Assembly: GCF_014066305.1 (NCBI RefSeq)
Contig: NW_023501037.1
Location: forward strand, 1,488,501-1,552,500
From: Letharia columbiana
Taxonomy: Eukaryota; Ascomycota; Lecanoromycetes; Lecanorales; Parmeliaceae
Direction of reading: 5' to 3'
Length of the DNA stretch: 64,000 nucleotides
Shown here: one piece after another, positions 9,317 to 22,290 of the stretch
How positions within the stretch are numbered: the first letter of the stretch is position 1
How the letters are laid out: each line of letters opens with the position of its first letter
The notes under the pieces: generated by a model
Told to the model about the DNA's origin: nothing
Seen by the model: only the letters and a program-made list of their open reading frames with translations
Database searches by the model: none
Made by a program: the position numbers and the translations under genes

Positions 9317-11992
9317 ATGTTTCGCAATCGGTATGTACCCTGACTGCTCGCTCATCTTCAAACCTTCAATGTCATTCGTCGCCTATCTTCATGATACTGA
9401 CTCTCTCTACCCTTGGTAGCAAGAATTCGCAGAAGCCTGCCAACGAGCTCTATGCTGCCTTCAAACAAAGCTTCCCTCATGTAGGGCCCGCCGCAACAAC
9501 ACCGTCCTGGGCAGTATCCTCAAACTCTACGCTAGAGACCTCAACCTCACTCACGAGCACATCAATGGACCAAACAATGGATCAGAGGTGCGACGATTAA
9601 TCTCATTCGGTCATCTCATGGAATGTTTTGAGCCTCGTGTCATTGTTCTTTCTTACCGTTGGGCCCGCTCTTTCCGCTACACTATGGACCAGTCGACTAA
9701 CAACCTGCTTATTACCTTTGTCGCAGACAATTCGGCGATCAAGACACAAGCAAAGACCAAGACTCAGGTTTTGGCGAGCCCGACGATTGGAGGTTTACTC
9801 CATCCATCCTTGATACCAATTCCTTCGCCTTTGCTTCCTTCGCAAACCACCAATCCAGCGATTTCGGTTCGACTCCTGGAGGCACGAACACTGTCTTCCA
9901 CAACAATCAGGCAGGTGACTTGCACACTCCAGGTATGGGATTCCAGTTGGGGACACCTCTCTCAGTCCCTAATTCCGCAGGCCAAAGTGATGCAACAGCC
10001 GCAATAGACATGCACGGTTTCCATACCCACCTACTCCACTCGCAGCCGTTTCAAAACCCCAGCCGGTTCACACCGCAACAATCATACGCGCCTAGTTCTT
10101 TCATACACCAAGACTCGGGGTATGACACGATGGAACACCCTAACCACGCTATGCCTGCTCAAAGATCAGGCATTGACGAAGAGCTACCGAGGCAGTCAAC
10201 ATTTATGGGATTTCCAGCAAGACAGTCGGACAGCGTGCAAGCGCATCCTGTGCCAGCAATGGAAAGGTAAGCGACTTGATTCCCATTCCATCATGCATCG
10301 ACTAACGTTTAAACCGTTTTCAGTTTCCGTTATCGTGTCACTCTCAACGCGCCTACAGCGATGATCAAAGACTCGGACGAGATTCCTGTCACCTACCTCA
10401 ACAAAGGCCAAGCATATGCGGTGTCCATAAGCGATAGTATGGGTCTCGGCCCTGCAGCTGGCCCGATTAAATATCGAACCGTCATCCGTATATCATTTGA
10501 AGATGAACAGCAAAGACAGCGGCCTTCGGCTTGCTGGCAATTGTGGAAGGAAGGACGAGGTTTGGCCGAATCTCATCTGAGGGGTGGAAAGCTTCAAGCA
10601 GTGGAGTATGTTGATCCAAATCAAGGGGGCGACGAAGAGACCAAACGACCGCGTGTCGAGCTGGAGGCGGCCTCTTTCGACTGCTTTTCCGTGACCTGGA
10701 CTCCTTCAGCAGGCTCAAGCAGCGCAGACTGCTCGGTAGCCGTTCGTTTCAATTTCTTGTCGACCGACTTCAGCCACTCCAAAGGTGTCAAAGGCATTCC
10801 CGTTCGCCTATGTGCAAAGACCGAAATCATCTCTTCTGGTACTCCAGATTCCCCCCCTGCCCCGACTGCGGAAGTCTGCTTCTGCAAAGTCAAGCTGTTC
10901 CGAGATCACGGCGCAGAACGAAAGCTTTCGAATGATGTTGCGCATATCAAGAAGACTATCGACAAGTTGAATCAGCAGATCACTCAGGCTGAGAATGGGC
11001 TGAAAGACCTTGGAAAGCGTAAAAGGAGTGGCGCCGACAAAGGTGGCAGTCATCGAGCTGGCAAAGTTCAAAAGCACAAAAGGACCTGGTCTGTCTCATC
11101 TCAGGGATCTAATGGTCGGCCCCCTGTCGAGGAAGACCTTCACATGAAGCTTGCGACGATGCAAGACATGTTCACTTCGACTCGTCCGGTCAGCGTACTC
11201 TATCTGAAAGGGTATGAGCAAGATGATCCAGACGTCTTCCCAGTGTCCTTACCGGGGGAGCCCATAGACTTGACCAAAGTCGGCCAATCTGACCGCAAGG
11301 CTCTCAGCGAGTCGACACCCACCAACTCTTACATAGCCTCGCCTTCGCCAAGTTCACGGTCTATGCCATCCGATTCACGGCCTTGTGAGCCATCAAGCTT
11401 TCAAAAGCCTGCGCCCTTCAATTCAAACCAGCAGCTGCCGAATGAGTGGGAACAACAACTTGTTCGACATCAATTCACAAGCACGAACTTCTCAGGATTT
11501 CCATCTTCGAACACGGCAATCAAGGTGCCAAAAGGGCACACTGACGAGTCGATGTCGAATTGGATTGAAGCGTTTGAAGTTGACCCCTCCTACAAAGCCC
11601 CGGCTGAAAAGCCGATCAAGCCTATCGCTTGCTTTTATGTTCTCATCAAAGTGATCGGTGATACCGCCGGAGAGGACTACTACAGGGCAGTCTACCTCAT
11701 GGAAAGGACAGTCAAAGACCTTATTACGAGCATTGCCATGAAGTGCGGAGTCGACCCTCGACATGTCACACGAACATTGAGAGTCAATTCAAGAGGACTC
11801 AAGATTATGGTCGACGATGAGGTCGTTGGAGAACTCCCAGAAGGCCAGGACATGATTGTCGAATTTGCCCAAGTGAACGCCAGCACCGCCTTCAAGCAGG
11901 AAGCAGGCTCCGGTGCGAGTACTCCCAAAGCGACTCAAACACCTACCAAGAGCACCAGCAGTGCGGCTCTGGAAATGAGACTTCTATTCTAG
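9317..11992 (+). CDS. CP2/Grainyhead family transcription factor
   Basis: Exons 9317-9330, 9420-9587, 9727-10266 and 10324-11992 join in frame to give 796 residues. Exon 1 is tiny (MFRNR up to the splice), as I recall for fungal homologues; all introns have GT..AG ends and the third carries CTAAC. Residues ~1-240 are a low-complexity Gln/Ser/Pro-rich region with DDWRFTPSILD and FIHQDSGYD. The CP2 DNA-binding domain follows from about 242 (FRYRVTLNAPTAMIK, then VTYLNKGQAYAVSISD, ACWQLWKEG, FNFLSTDFSHSKGVKGIP). A charged helix (~430-470) may be coiled coil, and a ubiquitin-like C-terminal domain starts near 673 (KPIACFYVLIKVIGDTAGED). Neurospora CSP-2 of this family controls conidial separation and wall remodelling, so a similar developmental role is likely. 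It converges on the metalloprotease gene. Confidence 0.93.
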
Positions 11993-13808
11993 GATACACA
12001 ATCTGCGCCTCGACCTCATTTTGAATGATACCCCAATTCGCATTACGACGTCTACGATAAATCGCCTTAGCCTACGGCTCAACGCTGGTTCCCAAAAATT
12101 TGTGCTGTCAGCATACTCTGCTGAAGAAATGCCAGATGAAAGCATCGACTCATTGCTGTACAACCCTGTGTCTAACAGTTCCTGGAGCGGTGTGCTACTA
12201 GCCGCTACTACTTGCCCTAGATTGGTATCCATTACGCGAGCATTCTTTTTTCAATCCCCCCGACAGTTCAGCGCAAGACGATACACGAGTCCTTGTGTTG
12301 ATGATTATGATGAACATGCGGGAAGCTACTCTTCGTGCTACCATTGCCATTGGTATAATCCTTGACGCACACAATGTATTTATTCATCTTGACGTGTTCC
12401 TCGACTGTTTTAAAGATACCCAAAGTTAGCCGCTCGAATATCGACGCAGGCACTATACAAATTCATTGCCTCTCAGACCCAAGTTCAGTCGAAGATTAAT
12501 TTGCAACATGACCAGTGCCGTCCAGTACTCTAGACCAAGTGATCAGGCGAAACCACGGTTCTATTACGGATTGGATCACAAGGATAGCTTCGATCTGCAA
12601 AGCGCAAAAGTCAATCGCACCGCTCTACTCCTAGACGGGGAGAAGGAGAAAGGAGGAAAGCGCGCATACCAGGGCACAACGGCTTGACCGAAGTGCTCGG
12701 CTGATGCTGGCATGATGAACAGCGCTGAGAAGTGATACCATGTGCACCCATGCATTGCACGCAGTCTTTCGACAGCATCTCCGGAAAGCCTCGACTCTAT
12801 GAGTACTCGTACTATAGAGTACAAGCGCTGGACCCGCAGGGACCCCTTAGCTGTGGCGTTCATTCTCTTGCCCCCGGTCATGAGGTCCTCGTGGAGAGTG
12901 TGGCTTAGACCGCCGATCATTATCCTCTGGAACGTGTCGAGACTTCCAGGGTCCCCTCGGCGCGTCGGAGATACTACGGTAGTACTTGATTATTTTCAAC
13001 TCCTCTGCTGGCTGTGGCTGTGTGGCTCGGCTTTCCGGCGGACGGATTTAAATCATACGCTTCATGATATTATTGGTCCAAAGTTCAACACACTCATAGC
13101 ATGCCGATCGCGGTTATATCTCCCGGGCCAGACTTGTGGATTGACATGATGACTTGGGTACCATTGCAGCACAGTATAGCTATAGCTGGCCTGAGTACAA
13201 CGGGAGATTCTAGCCCCATGGCAGAGCGTCTTCGGTTGATCGGCGGATGGTCTTCCGCTTCCTTCATCGGCAGGACAAATCAGATCCTCTCAAAAGAAGC
13301 TACTTTGTGGTCCCTTCGAACCCGTCAACGCTGATGAAAAGGCCATGACGGAGTAGCCATATCCGTGAAGGAATGTCAAACATCCTATCCAGGTCACCCG
13401 TGGGGTCAACGCAATCGTCAAGGACCGAGCGCTTGGGTATCAAATTACTTCATTATTCTATAAGCGTTCAAGCTTCGCTGTCTAAATCCTGTCACTCCAT
13501 GCTATGTTTTCATCGTGCCTCCTCTGGGCCCCGTCACCAGCTGTCTTTCGTAGCAGAAGCGACATCTTCATGCTTCGTACGCTCAGCCATAGATACCCTT
13601 GGTTTTCGACTCCAAGAGCCCTCACCTTGGCTGGCAAATGCTATTATTATTATGGTTTTCTCAACTTCTGACCTCGTGCCCAGTGGTCAACAGAAAGAGA
13701 CCCACGCAATGCGTCCATATTTGCCTTTGAAGGGTCGATTGAAGACAATGAAAGAGGCCGAAGCGAAACATGCTGTGCAGATTCTCGCCAATGCTTATGG
13801 TCGGATTA
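11993..13808. other. 1.8-kb gap between convergent genes
   Basis: This stretch separates the 3' ends of the CP2 gene (+) and the metalloprotease gene (-). Open frames at 12021-12365, 12742-13149 and 13373-13819 (+) and 12576-12920 (-) show no conserved motif and I could not splice any into a convincing protein. Composition is normal, so it is not RIP-damaged. The gap is long for two converging genes and could hold a non-coding RNA or a lineage-specific gene; nothing in the sequence proves either. Confidence 0.4.
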
Positions 13809-16434
13809 CTACCGAGTGATGATGAGCGAAAAACCGTCCACCCATTGACCGCACGAGCCGGATACACCTGCGATGCAGTATCCTCGAGGTGGTATTAGGG
13901 TGTGCCTGTTCACGGATCAATCAACAGGCGTGCTCGGATATAGACATAGTGCGGGCAGACGAGACATACCCAGATCCACCGTTTGGATTACCAAAAATAC
14001 CTGATCGTCTGCCTAGGCTTGTCAGTATTTCAATGCCGTCGATCCAGAGTCCAGCTCGCAGATAAAAACCCAGCAAGATTTCGCCTCGTCGTGTATCTAA
14101 GACTGATAAGAACTTTTGGTTGCAACAAGTCGGTGTGCGCTTTGAACGTACCAAACATGAATTCGCTGCCGCCCGGCTGGCCTCCTCTTTTTCCAAACAG
14201 TTGGCTTGTTGAATCTTCGTACAAGAACTCCAAGCCATCTAATGCAAAGCCGTGATATACTTTGATCGATGTGAGTAGCTTGTTTTGTAAATGAGCTGTT
14301 TCGAGTATGACCTGCTCAGGTTGACTGCCTTCCTGCCCAGACTCCCCTAACTTGCAACCCTTGAATCCCAATTGCCCATTTGGTAGCTTCACCACGTGGT
14401 TTTTTGACCTCAAGAGCGTATTAAAATCGACAACTTCATGGCTTCCTTGCCCGGCAGAATAGATCTTGATCCTTAATTTCTTGCTGTTCTTCCTGTCCTC
14501 TGGCAACCGAGCTTTTAGATCATTTTCGGTAAGCACGATCTGTCGCGGCGGACCGACTGACTGAACATCGCCACTACTGTACTCGAGCCAAGCACGACAA
14601 GTCTCGTCACCCTCAGTAAAGATTTCGACAAAAGAGACACCGGTGGGGGCCGTGATGAGAGCTTTCCCATTATCAGCAGGCCATACTTGGATGCTCTCGT
14701 CGGGATTGAGCGGCCCGTCTGTTGGTAATCGAAAGCATGGATGGTACTTGAAGCGTAGTGCATCAAGCCTGTGCCAACCGCACTCGTCTTTTGGCAGACA
14801 CAGTCGTACACCCGGTGATTTCGTTCGAGTCGAATATGGTTCTCTGCACAGGAAAGTTCGATTTAGGCGCACGTAATCCCGCAGCATGATGCCAGACTCT
14901 TGATGAGGGCAGCCGAACAAGTGACCGGTCTCGTGAAGGTGAGCACCTATTCCTATGTTTGCGGCCTCCCAATTGCTCCCTGATTCGTTGCAATCGTTCG
15001 CAACAAAGTTGGTATTTGTTCTAGTGCAGTCAGAGAAAGCAGGGACTACCTCCTCAATGCTTGCAGGATAGCTCTGAAGAGCTTGAGAGCCGAAGATTGC
15101 GAGCTGCACCTCGCCAGTGCCTCCACCAAGAGCTGCATGACCGGTGATGGTCTTTGCTTTCGTATCCCAGTGCGCATCAAGCAACAATAGCGAGATGAAC
15201 TGCATTTGCCCTTTGACGGGGTTGAAATGCTCTTTGACTGCTTCCATCGCAATGCTGTAGAGCTCACCCTTGTGAGTTGCATTGTCATACTGTTGTGCAA
15301 GATCTAAATCCCGAAGCTCTTTCACCGTCTTTTCTGTTCTCACGACATGCACCTTTGCTTCATTCCTCATCTGTCCCATCTCTTTGTCTCGAAAGGTCAA
15401 GGATCCAGTCTGCCATTCTTCCTCAAATCGAAAGCATCTCCTTCCGAAGCCGTTGCGGTACATCTGTTCTCCAGTGAACGCTTGCCATAAGTATGCCGCC
15501 ATACGGAACTTCCGGACCGCTATGTCCAAATCATTCCCTTCTCTCTGCTTTCGCTCCGGCACGGCGTCGAAAGTGGCTGGAGAGTCCTTTCCTAGCAGTA
15601 TAACAAGTTGGAGCGGTGGTGAATTGATCAACGGAAGGAAGTTGACGTTGATCCAAGACGAATGTGCGGGTAGAGAGGAGTTGTTGGAAGCTACTTTTGG
15701 AGACATAAAGTCAAAACGTAATCGATTGGGACCAGGGGATAAATGGACCAAAGCTTTGAAGTGGGAATCGCTAACGGGCCACATCGTTGCCGGGAAACTA
15801 TCTTGATGATGGCACACCGTCAAAGTACCGTCGAGCGTCTTTTCCGAAGGGTCACCTATTTGACCATACACGAGGAGCACTTTTTGGTGTACCTGTCCAA
15901 GCATTTTTAGCGAAGCTCACAGACTGTGCTCAGTCTTGCTAGCAGAGTGCACCCACCCAGGAGTTGTCGGAAACGGATAATATCCGGGGCGCAAAGCTTG
16001 AAACTGGCATCTTGAGTGTAGTGGTTCCATTGATGGATGGAGTGCTCAGTCCCTATGCAACGGACACGTCAGCACCACTCTTCGGCTTCTCTCGAATCGT
16101 CCAACATCTGAGTGAAATATTTGTTGCCGAACGGAAGCAGGCGTACCATGAAACTGCTTCTGTTGCTCACTGAGCTTAAGGGCATTGGCCTTTGAGGCAA
16201 TGGTGTCATTGCGCCGGTGGACTTGCTCGTGACAAGGGTTGGAGTGGATTGGTGTGGTTGTATTGAAGAAGGGGGTGTGGAGGAGGCATAGACGGAGTTT
16301 ATAGTGGAGGAGGATTTGGTGGTTGGAACGGTGCCATTGGTGCCATTGGAACCGTTTGATTCGTTGGAGCTGTTTGGGGATATGTCTGTCTTAGAGGTTG
16401 TCTTCTTGCGCCGAAATTCCTTGAAGAAAGGCAT
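13809..16434 (-). CDS. Zinc metalloprotease with jacalin-like C-terminus (YIL108W-like)
   Basis: Five exons on the minus strand (16434-16147, 16052-15957, 15892-14152, 14102-13970, 13905-13809) give 784 residues. The first ~100 residues are Ser/Thr/Asn-rich (begins MPFFKEFRRKK). Exon 2 carries APRILSVSDNSW, joined to VHQKVLLVYG in exon 3. The zinc site is HETGHLFGCPH at about 448-458, the metzincin pattern HExxHxxGxxH. The last ~130 residues, split over three exons, look like a jacalin beta-prism repeat (GFYLRAGLWIDGIEILTS, NPNGGSG, GSCGQWVDGFSLI). This matches the uncharacterised eukaryotic peptidase family that includes yeast YIL108W (696 residues), a putative metallopeptidase; substrate and location are unknown. 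No signal peptide, so probably cytosolic. Introns are 50-94 nt. Without splicing, the long exon would misread its end, and an internal ATG at 15904 could mislead gene finders. Confidence 0.9.
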
Positions 16435-16639
16435 TCTAGGCTGTAAATATGTCGCGTACTATCCAAAGAGGATGTGTGTCTCTATTTGCCTCCAGATAAC
16501 GAGCGGGTTCATGGAGAAGAGTGTATAGTGGAATTGGTGAATGTGGAGCTCATGCCGAGAGATGCTAGGCGTTCTTGAAACGAGTGATTTGAGTGTGCCA
16601 ATGAAACCCAAGATTGAAGCTCAACGACAAGGAAGGCTT

Positions 16640-16679
16640 GAAGAAGAAGCAGAGGAAGAGGAAGAGGAAGAGGAAGAAA
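16640..16679 (+). repeat. GAAGAG purine tract
   Basis: Repeated GAAGAG/GAAGAA units about 40 bases long. On the minus strand, which is the orientation of the adjacent metalloprotease gene, it reads as a CTTCCT pyrimidine tract about 200 bases upstream of that start. Confidence 0.75.
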
Positions 16680-16813
16680 TGCTGCCAAGAGCCAAAATGG
16701 AAAGACTGTGAGGTAAACCTTCCAAGGAAAATAAGGCAAGAACGATGGATGTACTCTACTCTCAGTCTCTCTCTATACCAGTCAGGTAGGCTGTAGCAGA
16801 CTAGCAGTAGCAC

Positions 16814-16868
16814 TAAGGTAAGGTAAGGTATGGTAAGGCAGCTAAGGTAAGGTAGTTACCTAGCTAGC
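16814..16868 (+). repeat. AAGGT array with inverted tail
   Basis: AAGGT repeated six times with small interruptions, then GTTACCTAGCTAGCC, which is partly the reverse complement of the preceding GCTAAGGTAAGGTA. It could form a weak hairpin. Same word as the array at 8,826. Confidence 0.7.
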
Positions 16869-17646
16869 CTTGCCGCCGGAGCCATGGCCTAAATCATCAT
16901 TCATCAATGCCGATGATGAACTCTCAACTCTCTCACTATCTACCACTAGCCCTATCCTGTCATTCCCTTCCAAATTTAGGGAGATACAATGCAGCAATGC
17001 AGCAAGGCAGCCTATACCCATAGATATATCTATTGATTGTTCCCTTCTTCTACGCAGGATGCATCTTCAACCGTGTCACTCGTCAGTACTTTACTGTAAT
17101 GTACATACCTATCTTGATATACCGGCACGGCTAAATGTAGGTACTTTCTTACATATCAAGTCATCATGAATTTGACTGGCCGAGGCATAGCCGGGAATTT
17201 TCTTAACTTCAAGCAATTTCACTGGTCAATTCTCTTCGAGGCGCGTGTCGCTTTTATGAAATGCATTAATTTATGTCCACGCCCAATGCCAACCTCCTCC
17301 TGGTCTTAGAGTATGTACCTACATAATTTACCAAGTAGGCTTACCCCGTATTAAATTACATTGAATACAGAACAGCAACTCACCGTCAATCCTTCCCATC
17401 TTCACTTCAAACTCCTACCTCTGCTTTCTTTCTCTTCCTCAGACCAGAAAAGTGACCGCGGCTGCATCTTTCCAGAGTGTCGAGTGCCGGGTGCTGATTC
17501 CAGAACGGCCGGCCTGATTCCTTCGACTAGATACCCGCCCTCGACTTTCTACTTTCTTCCATAACTTCTTACTCCATTGCCTATCACACAACACTTCACA
17601 CTTGTCATTCCCACCTCTCAGCCTTGCTCTCACTTCCACAATCACA

Positions 17647-18862
17647 ATGTCGGCAACTTTTCGGCAAACTCCTCCCACAGAGGTCGTATCCAAGGTTCTG
17701 AGGAGGGCAGAGGTAGCAAAGGTAGAGCCGCAGTCTCTTACAATCATCTCCATACCTGATAGCCAGAACATGTGGCTAAATCCACCTACACTAGATCGCT
17801 AGAAAGTTACAGGATCGTCTTGCTCTGGCCAGCTACAAAGCCCAGCACGGCCAAGAGAGTCTCAGCTTCAACGACGTTGAAGCCCGCCTTGAACAGACTG
17901 TGAAGCGGAAGAGACCCGGCTCGAGTATTGAAACGTCCTCGAATTCTTCCTCGAGCTCCTCAGACCATCAAATCTTCTCTAGTGGTCTTGCTTCGTCACC
18001 CCTGACCGGCCCCATGTTTTCGGACGATATCCGTAGCTCCGGACACAGCAAAACATCTCGAAAGAGGAACATCTATCAGTCTACGGCCATTGACCTTGCA
18101 ATGAAACCTCAGAAACGGATGAGATCGCTTTCTATGGCACCGCCCCAGTTCGAGACATCTCGGTCATCTTGGAAAAGCTCTCATGATCTGCCAGAGTCGT
18201 CCCCAGTCTATCATCGCCGAGACTCTTACCACCACTTTTCGAGCTCTCATGGCCCGAGCCTATCATTTACATCCAAGGTGTCCACTGTTCCCGGCTCGCC
18301 TCCTTTCGGCCACGTCTCTGAGGAAGAGGACGCTGATCTGCCAACACGTTCACATCGGACAAGTTCATCGGCCTATCGTTCTTCACCTCCTCGCACACCT
18401 CCTCCCACCAGAAGCCGCGCTGCGCGCCAGCGCAAGGGTAATGCGGCCGGCGAGGAAGGGGCGGACTTACTCCTATACCTTGCCACATCACCCTCGCCTG
18501 CGAATCCAGGTGCTAAATCGTCTCGAGTATTCGCTCCCTCAACGCCACCCTCTAAAAATCAAGCACTTCCTTCGTCCATGATGTCTACGCCAGGTATGGG
18601 TGACTTCAATACCCCTGGCCAGCAGTTCAACTTCGCAGACTTCGTCAACGTCACTCCAAGTCCAGCCCAGGGCGCTTTTCTTGGAAGTCGCACCCCTGGC
18701 TTGCCCAAGACACCTCTGGCAGCGATAGAAGCCAGGCGAAGACTGAATTTCGACAGCCTGGTGCCCCCAGGCGGAAGTCCGAATCTCAGCAACATTGGGC
18801 GAGGATCTATTAACAAAGAAAACGGCCTTGGTATGGAACTGGGTGGAGAGCTGGTCTCTTAA
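17647..18862 (+). CDS. Whi5/Nrm1-type G1/S transcriptional repressor
   Basis: The main exon, 17813-18862, has a clear acceptor (GTTACAG) and opens with LQDRLALASYKAQHG, as in fungal Whi5-family proteins. Near residues 238-256 is the GTB-like motif GADLLLYLATSPSPA, which in yeast Whi5 and Nrm1 binds SBF/MBF. A second conserved patch, FADFVNVTPSPAQ, is at about 298-310. The rest is Ser/Pro/Thr-rich, disordered, and full of SP/TP sites suited to CDK phosphorylation. Exon 1 starts at ATG 17647 (MSATFRQTPPTE). Four in-frame donors (17683, 17695, 17713, 17722) would all work, so its end is uncertain; using 17722 the protein is 374 residues. By family, it represses G1/S genes until CDK phosphorylation releases it. 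HIT gene follows on the same strand. Confidence 0.82.
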
Positions 18863-19314
18863 AAAGTACATCTTGAAAAGTACATCCTGATCAAAAGGCA
18901 AGGCACAGGGGTGGTGAAAGCTCCTGTAATGAAATCGTGGGTCAAGTCGACGGAATGGTGCAAGGGTGTTCTTGCGATGGACAACGAAGAGGTACACTGC
19001 AGGACTCGTTGCCATTTCGGAAATGGGATTTGCTACTTTATGTGGCTTACTTTCACGCTCACGAGATCAAGTCCGTATTCGTAAAAGTTCTGTAGCGGTG
19101 AAGCTACTGATAGCCATGGCTCAGTGGGAAATCAAACCGAGTATCGATAATTCTTCCAGTTCACTGGAAGGAGTGGAAGCACGCGTCCATCACGCCAGAA
19201 CACGAAAAAGCACGCGAACTCTCGTTCTTGAGCCCTTCCCCGCTTTCGGCATATGCCAAGCAAAGCGGCACTGATCCCTCGTTCACTCTGCTTTCTGACA
19301 CCACATCTACAACA
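18863..19314. promoter_or_regulatory. Spacer between Whi5-like and HIT genes
   Basis: About 450 bases containing the 3' end of the Whi5-like gene and the promoter of the HIT gene. A near-duplicate AAAGTACATCTTG / AAAAGTACATCCTG occurs just after the stop codon (18,864-18,892). No gene supported. Confidence 0.4.
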
Positions 19315-20068
19315 ATGGCCGCCTGTATCTTCTGCAAGATCATCAAAGGTCTCCTGTCTTCCATATCACCTCTATCACCCTCTGAAGGAATCTGACTGAC
19401 AGGCCGAAAGGCGACATCCCCTCATTCACGCTCTTTGAAAGCGAGCGAGTGTTCGCCTTCCTTGATATCCAACCATTGAGCCAAGGCCATGCTGTTCGTC
19501 TACACTTTGCTATGCTCCCGGGATCGCTTATGCAGGTTGAGCTGATGTCGGCCGTGTGTGCAGCTTGTCGTGCCGAAAGCCCATGGTTCGAAGCTTACGG
19601 ATATTCCAGACGATCAGTTGGAAGAGATCTTAGTATGGGACCCCCCTTCCCCCCCCCCCGAAAGCCTTTCCTTCGAGCCTTGGGTGCAGCGACGTGAGAC
19701 ATGCGAACGCTGACCTGGTGTACAGCCCGTAGCTAAAAAGCTGGCGAAGGCGACGGGCTCCGAGAACTACAATATCCTACAGAATAATGGGCGATTGGCG
19801 CATCAAGAGGTTGACCACGTAATATGTTTCCATCACTATGCTCCTTGCGTTAACTTCCAGTCGATGTACTGACTTTTCGTCATTGGAGGTTCACTTCCAC
19901 ATGGTATGCAGACGAGTCCTGGTGGCAGATTCCACCGTGAATACGTCTAACGAAGATCAGATACCCAAACCGAACCAGCAGGAAGGGTTGGGTATTGGCT
20001 GGCCAGCATCAGAAACAAACATGGAAATGCTAAAGACGTATTTCAAAGAGGTCCAGGCGAAAATGTAG
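19315..20068 (+). CDS. HINT-type histidine-triad (HIT) nucleotide hydrolase
   Basis: Six small exons (19315-19348, 19411-19493, 19564-19632, 19726-19818, 19889-19903, 19961-20068) give 133 residues, the size of HINT1/Hnt1. Zinc-like CxxC at the N-terminus (CIFCKIIKGD), then FLDIQPLSQGHALVVPK, KLTDIPDDQLEEI, NYNILQNNGR and the triad HVHFHM (His 93, 95, 97), split by introns on either side of a 15-base exon (VHFHM). The C-terminus continues IPKPNQQEGLGIGW. The family hydrolyses adenosine 5'-phosphoramidates and aminoacyl-adenylates in cytosol and nucleus. The first acceptor must be AAG at 19410, not CAG at 19402, to keep KGDIPSF in frame. Six exons in 754 bases is intron-dense. It converges on the CSR1-like gene with 157 bases between stops. 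Confidence 0.93.
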
Positions 20069-20225
20069 AATACTGATTAAAGATTGGAACGTGTAGTATG
20101 TACAGCATGAGAGGTCGGGCATGACGGTGACCGTGACCGTATTGAATCATGGCTTCGTACAACATCGGATCTCACTCCATAGCCACCCGTTACTTCTAGG
20201 GCATACAGAAATCCCCTCGACCATA

Positions 20226-22115
<1,890 letters not shown>

Positions 22116-22290
22116 ATACACAGTCCTAATGAGTGGACTGTCATTGGCGTGTCAGGCTGTGTCATAGGTCTCTAAGGATGATGATGAGGATGAGAATGAA
22201 TGATTTTATAAGCCGTGCTCTAGAACATCTGAAGCTGTCCAACTCGTGGAGACCATTACTGTATTATTACTGTACGAGTAAAGGCCTATG
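22116..22290. promoter_or_regulatory. Short promoter of the CSR1-like gene, then RIP boundary
   Basis: About 170 bases of ordinary composition precede the minus-strand CSR1-like start; from about 22,280 the sequence becomes almost pure A/T. GATGATGATGAGGATGAGAATGAATG (22,173-22,202, described here as a GAT-rich tract) is the last normal-looking repeat. Any longer promoter would lie in mutated DNA. Confidence 0.5.

Larger units (their letters stand above)
16435..17646. promoter_or_regulatory. Divergent promoter region (metalloprotease / Whi5-like)
   Basis: About 1.2 kb between two divergently read genes, probably holding both promoters. It contains a GAAGAG repeat (16,640-16,679), an AAGGT array with a TACCTAGCTAGC tail (16,814-16,868), and several TACCTA/TAGGTA words near 17,100-17,150 and 17,315-17,345. 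No coding sequence supported. Confidence 0.45.

Noticed and set aside
13290..13335. GGGTTCGAAGGG on the minus strand, resembling a tRNA T-arm
   Set aside because: No acceptor stem, D-arm or anticodon arm could be placed around it.
13373..13819. Open frame of 148 codons (+) between the convergent genes
   Set aside because: Its end overlaps the last exon of the well-supported metalloprotease on the other strand and it has no recognisable domain.
15282..15806. Open frame of 174 codons (+)
   Set aside because: Antisense shadow of the long metalloprotease exon.
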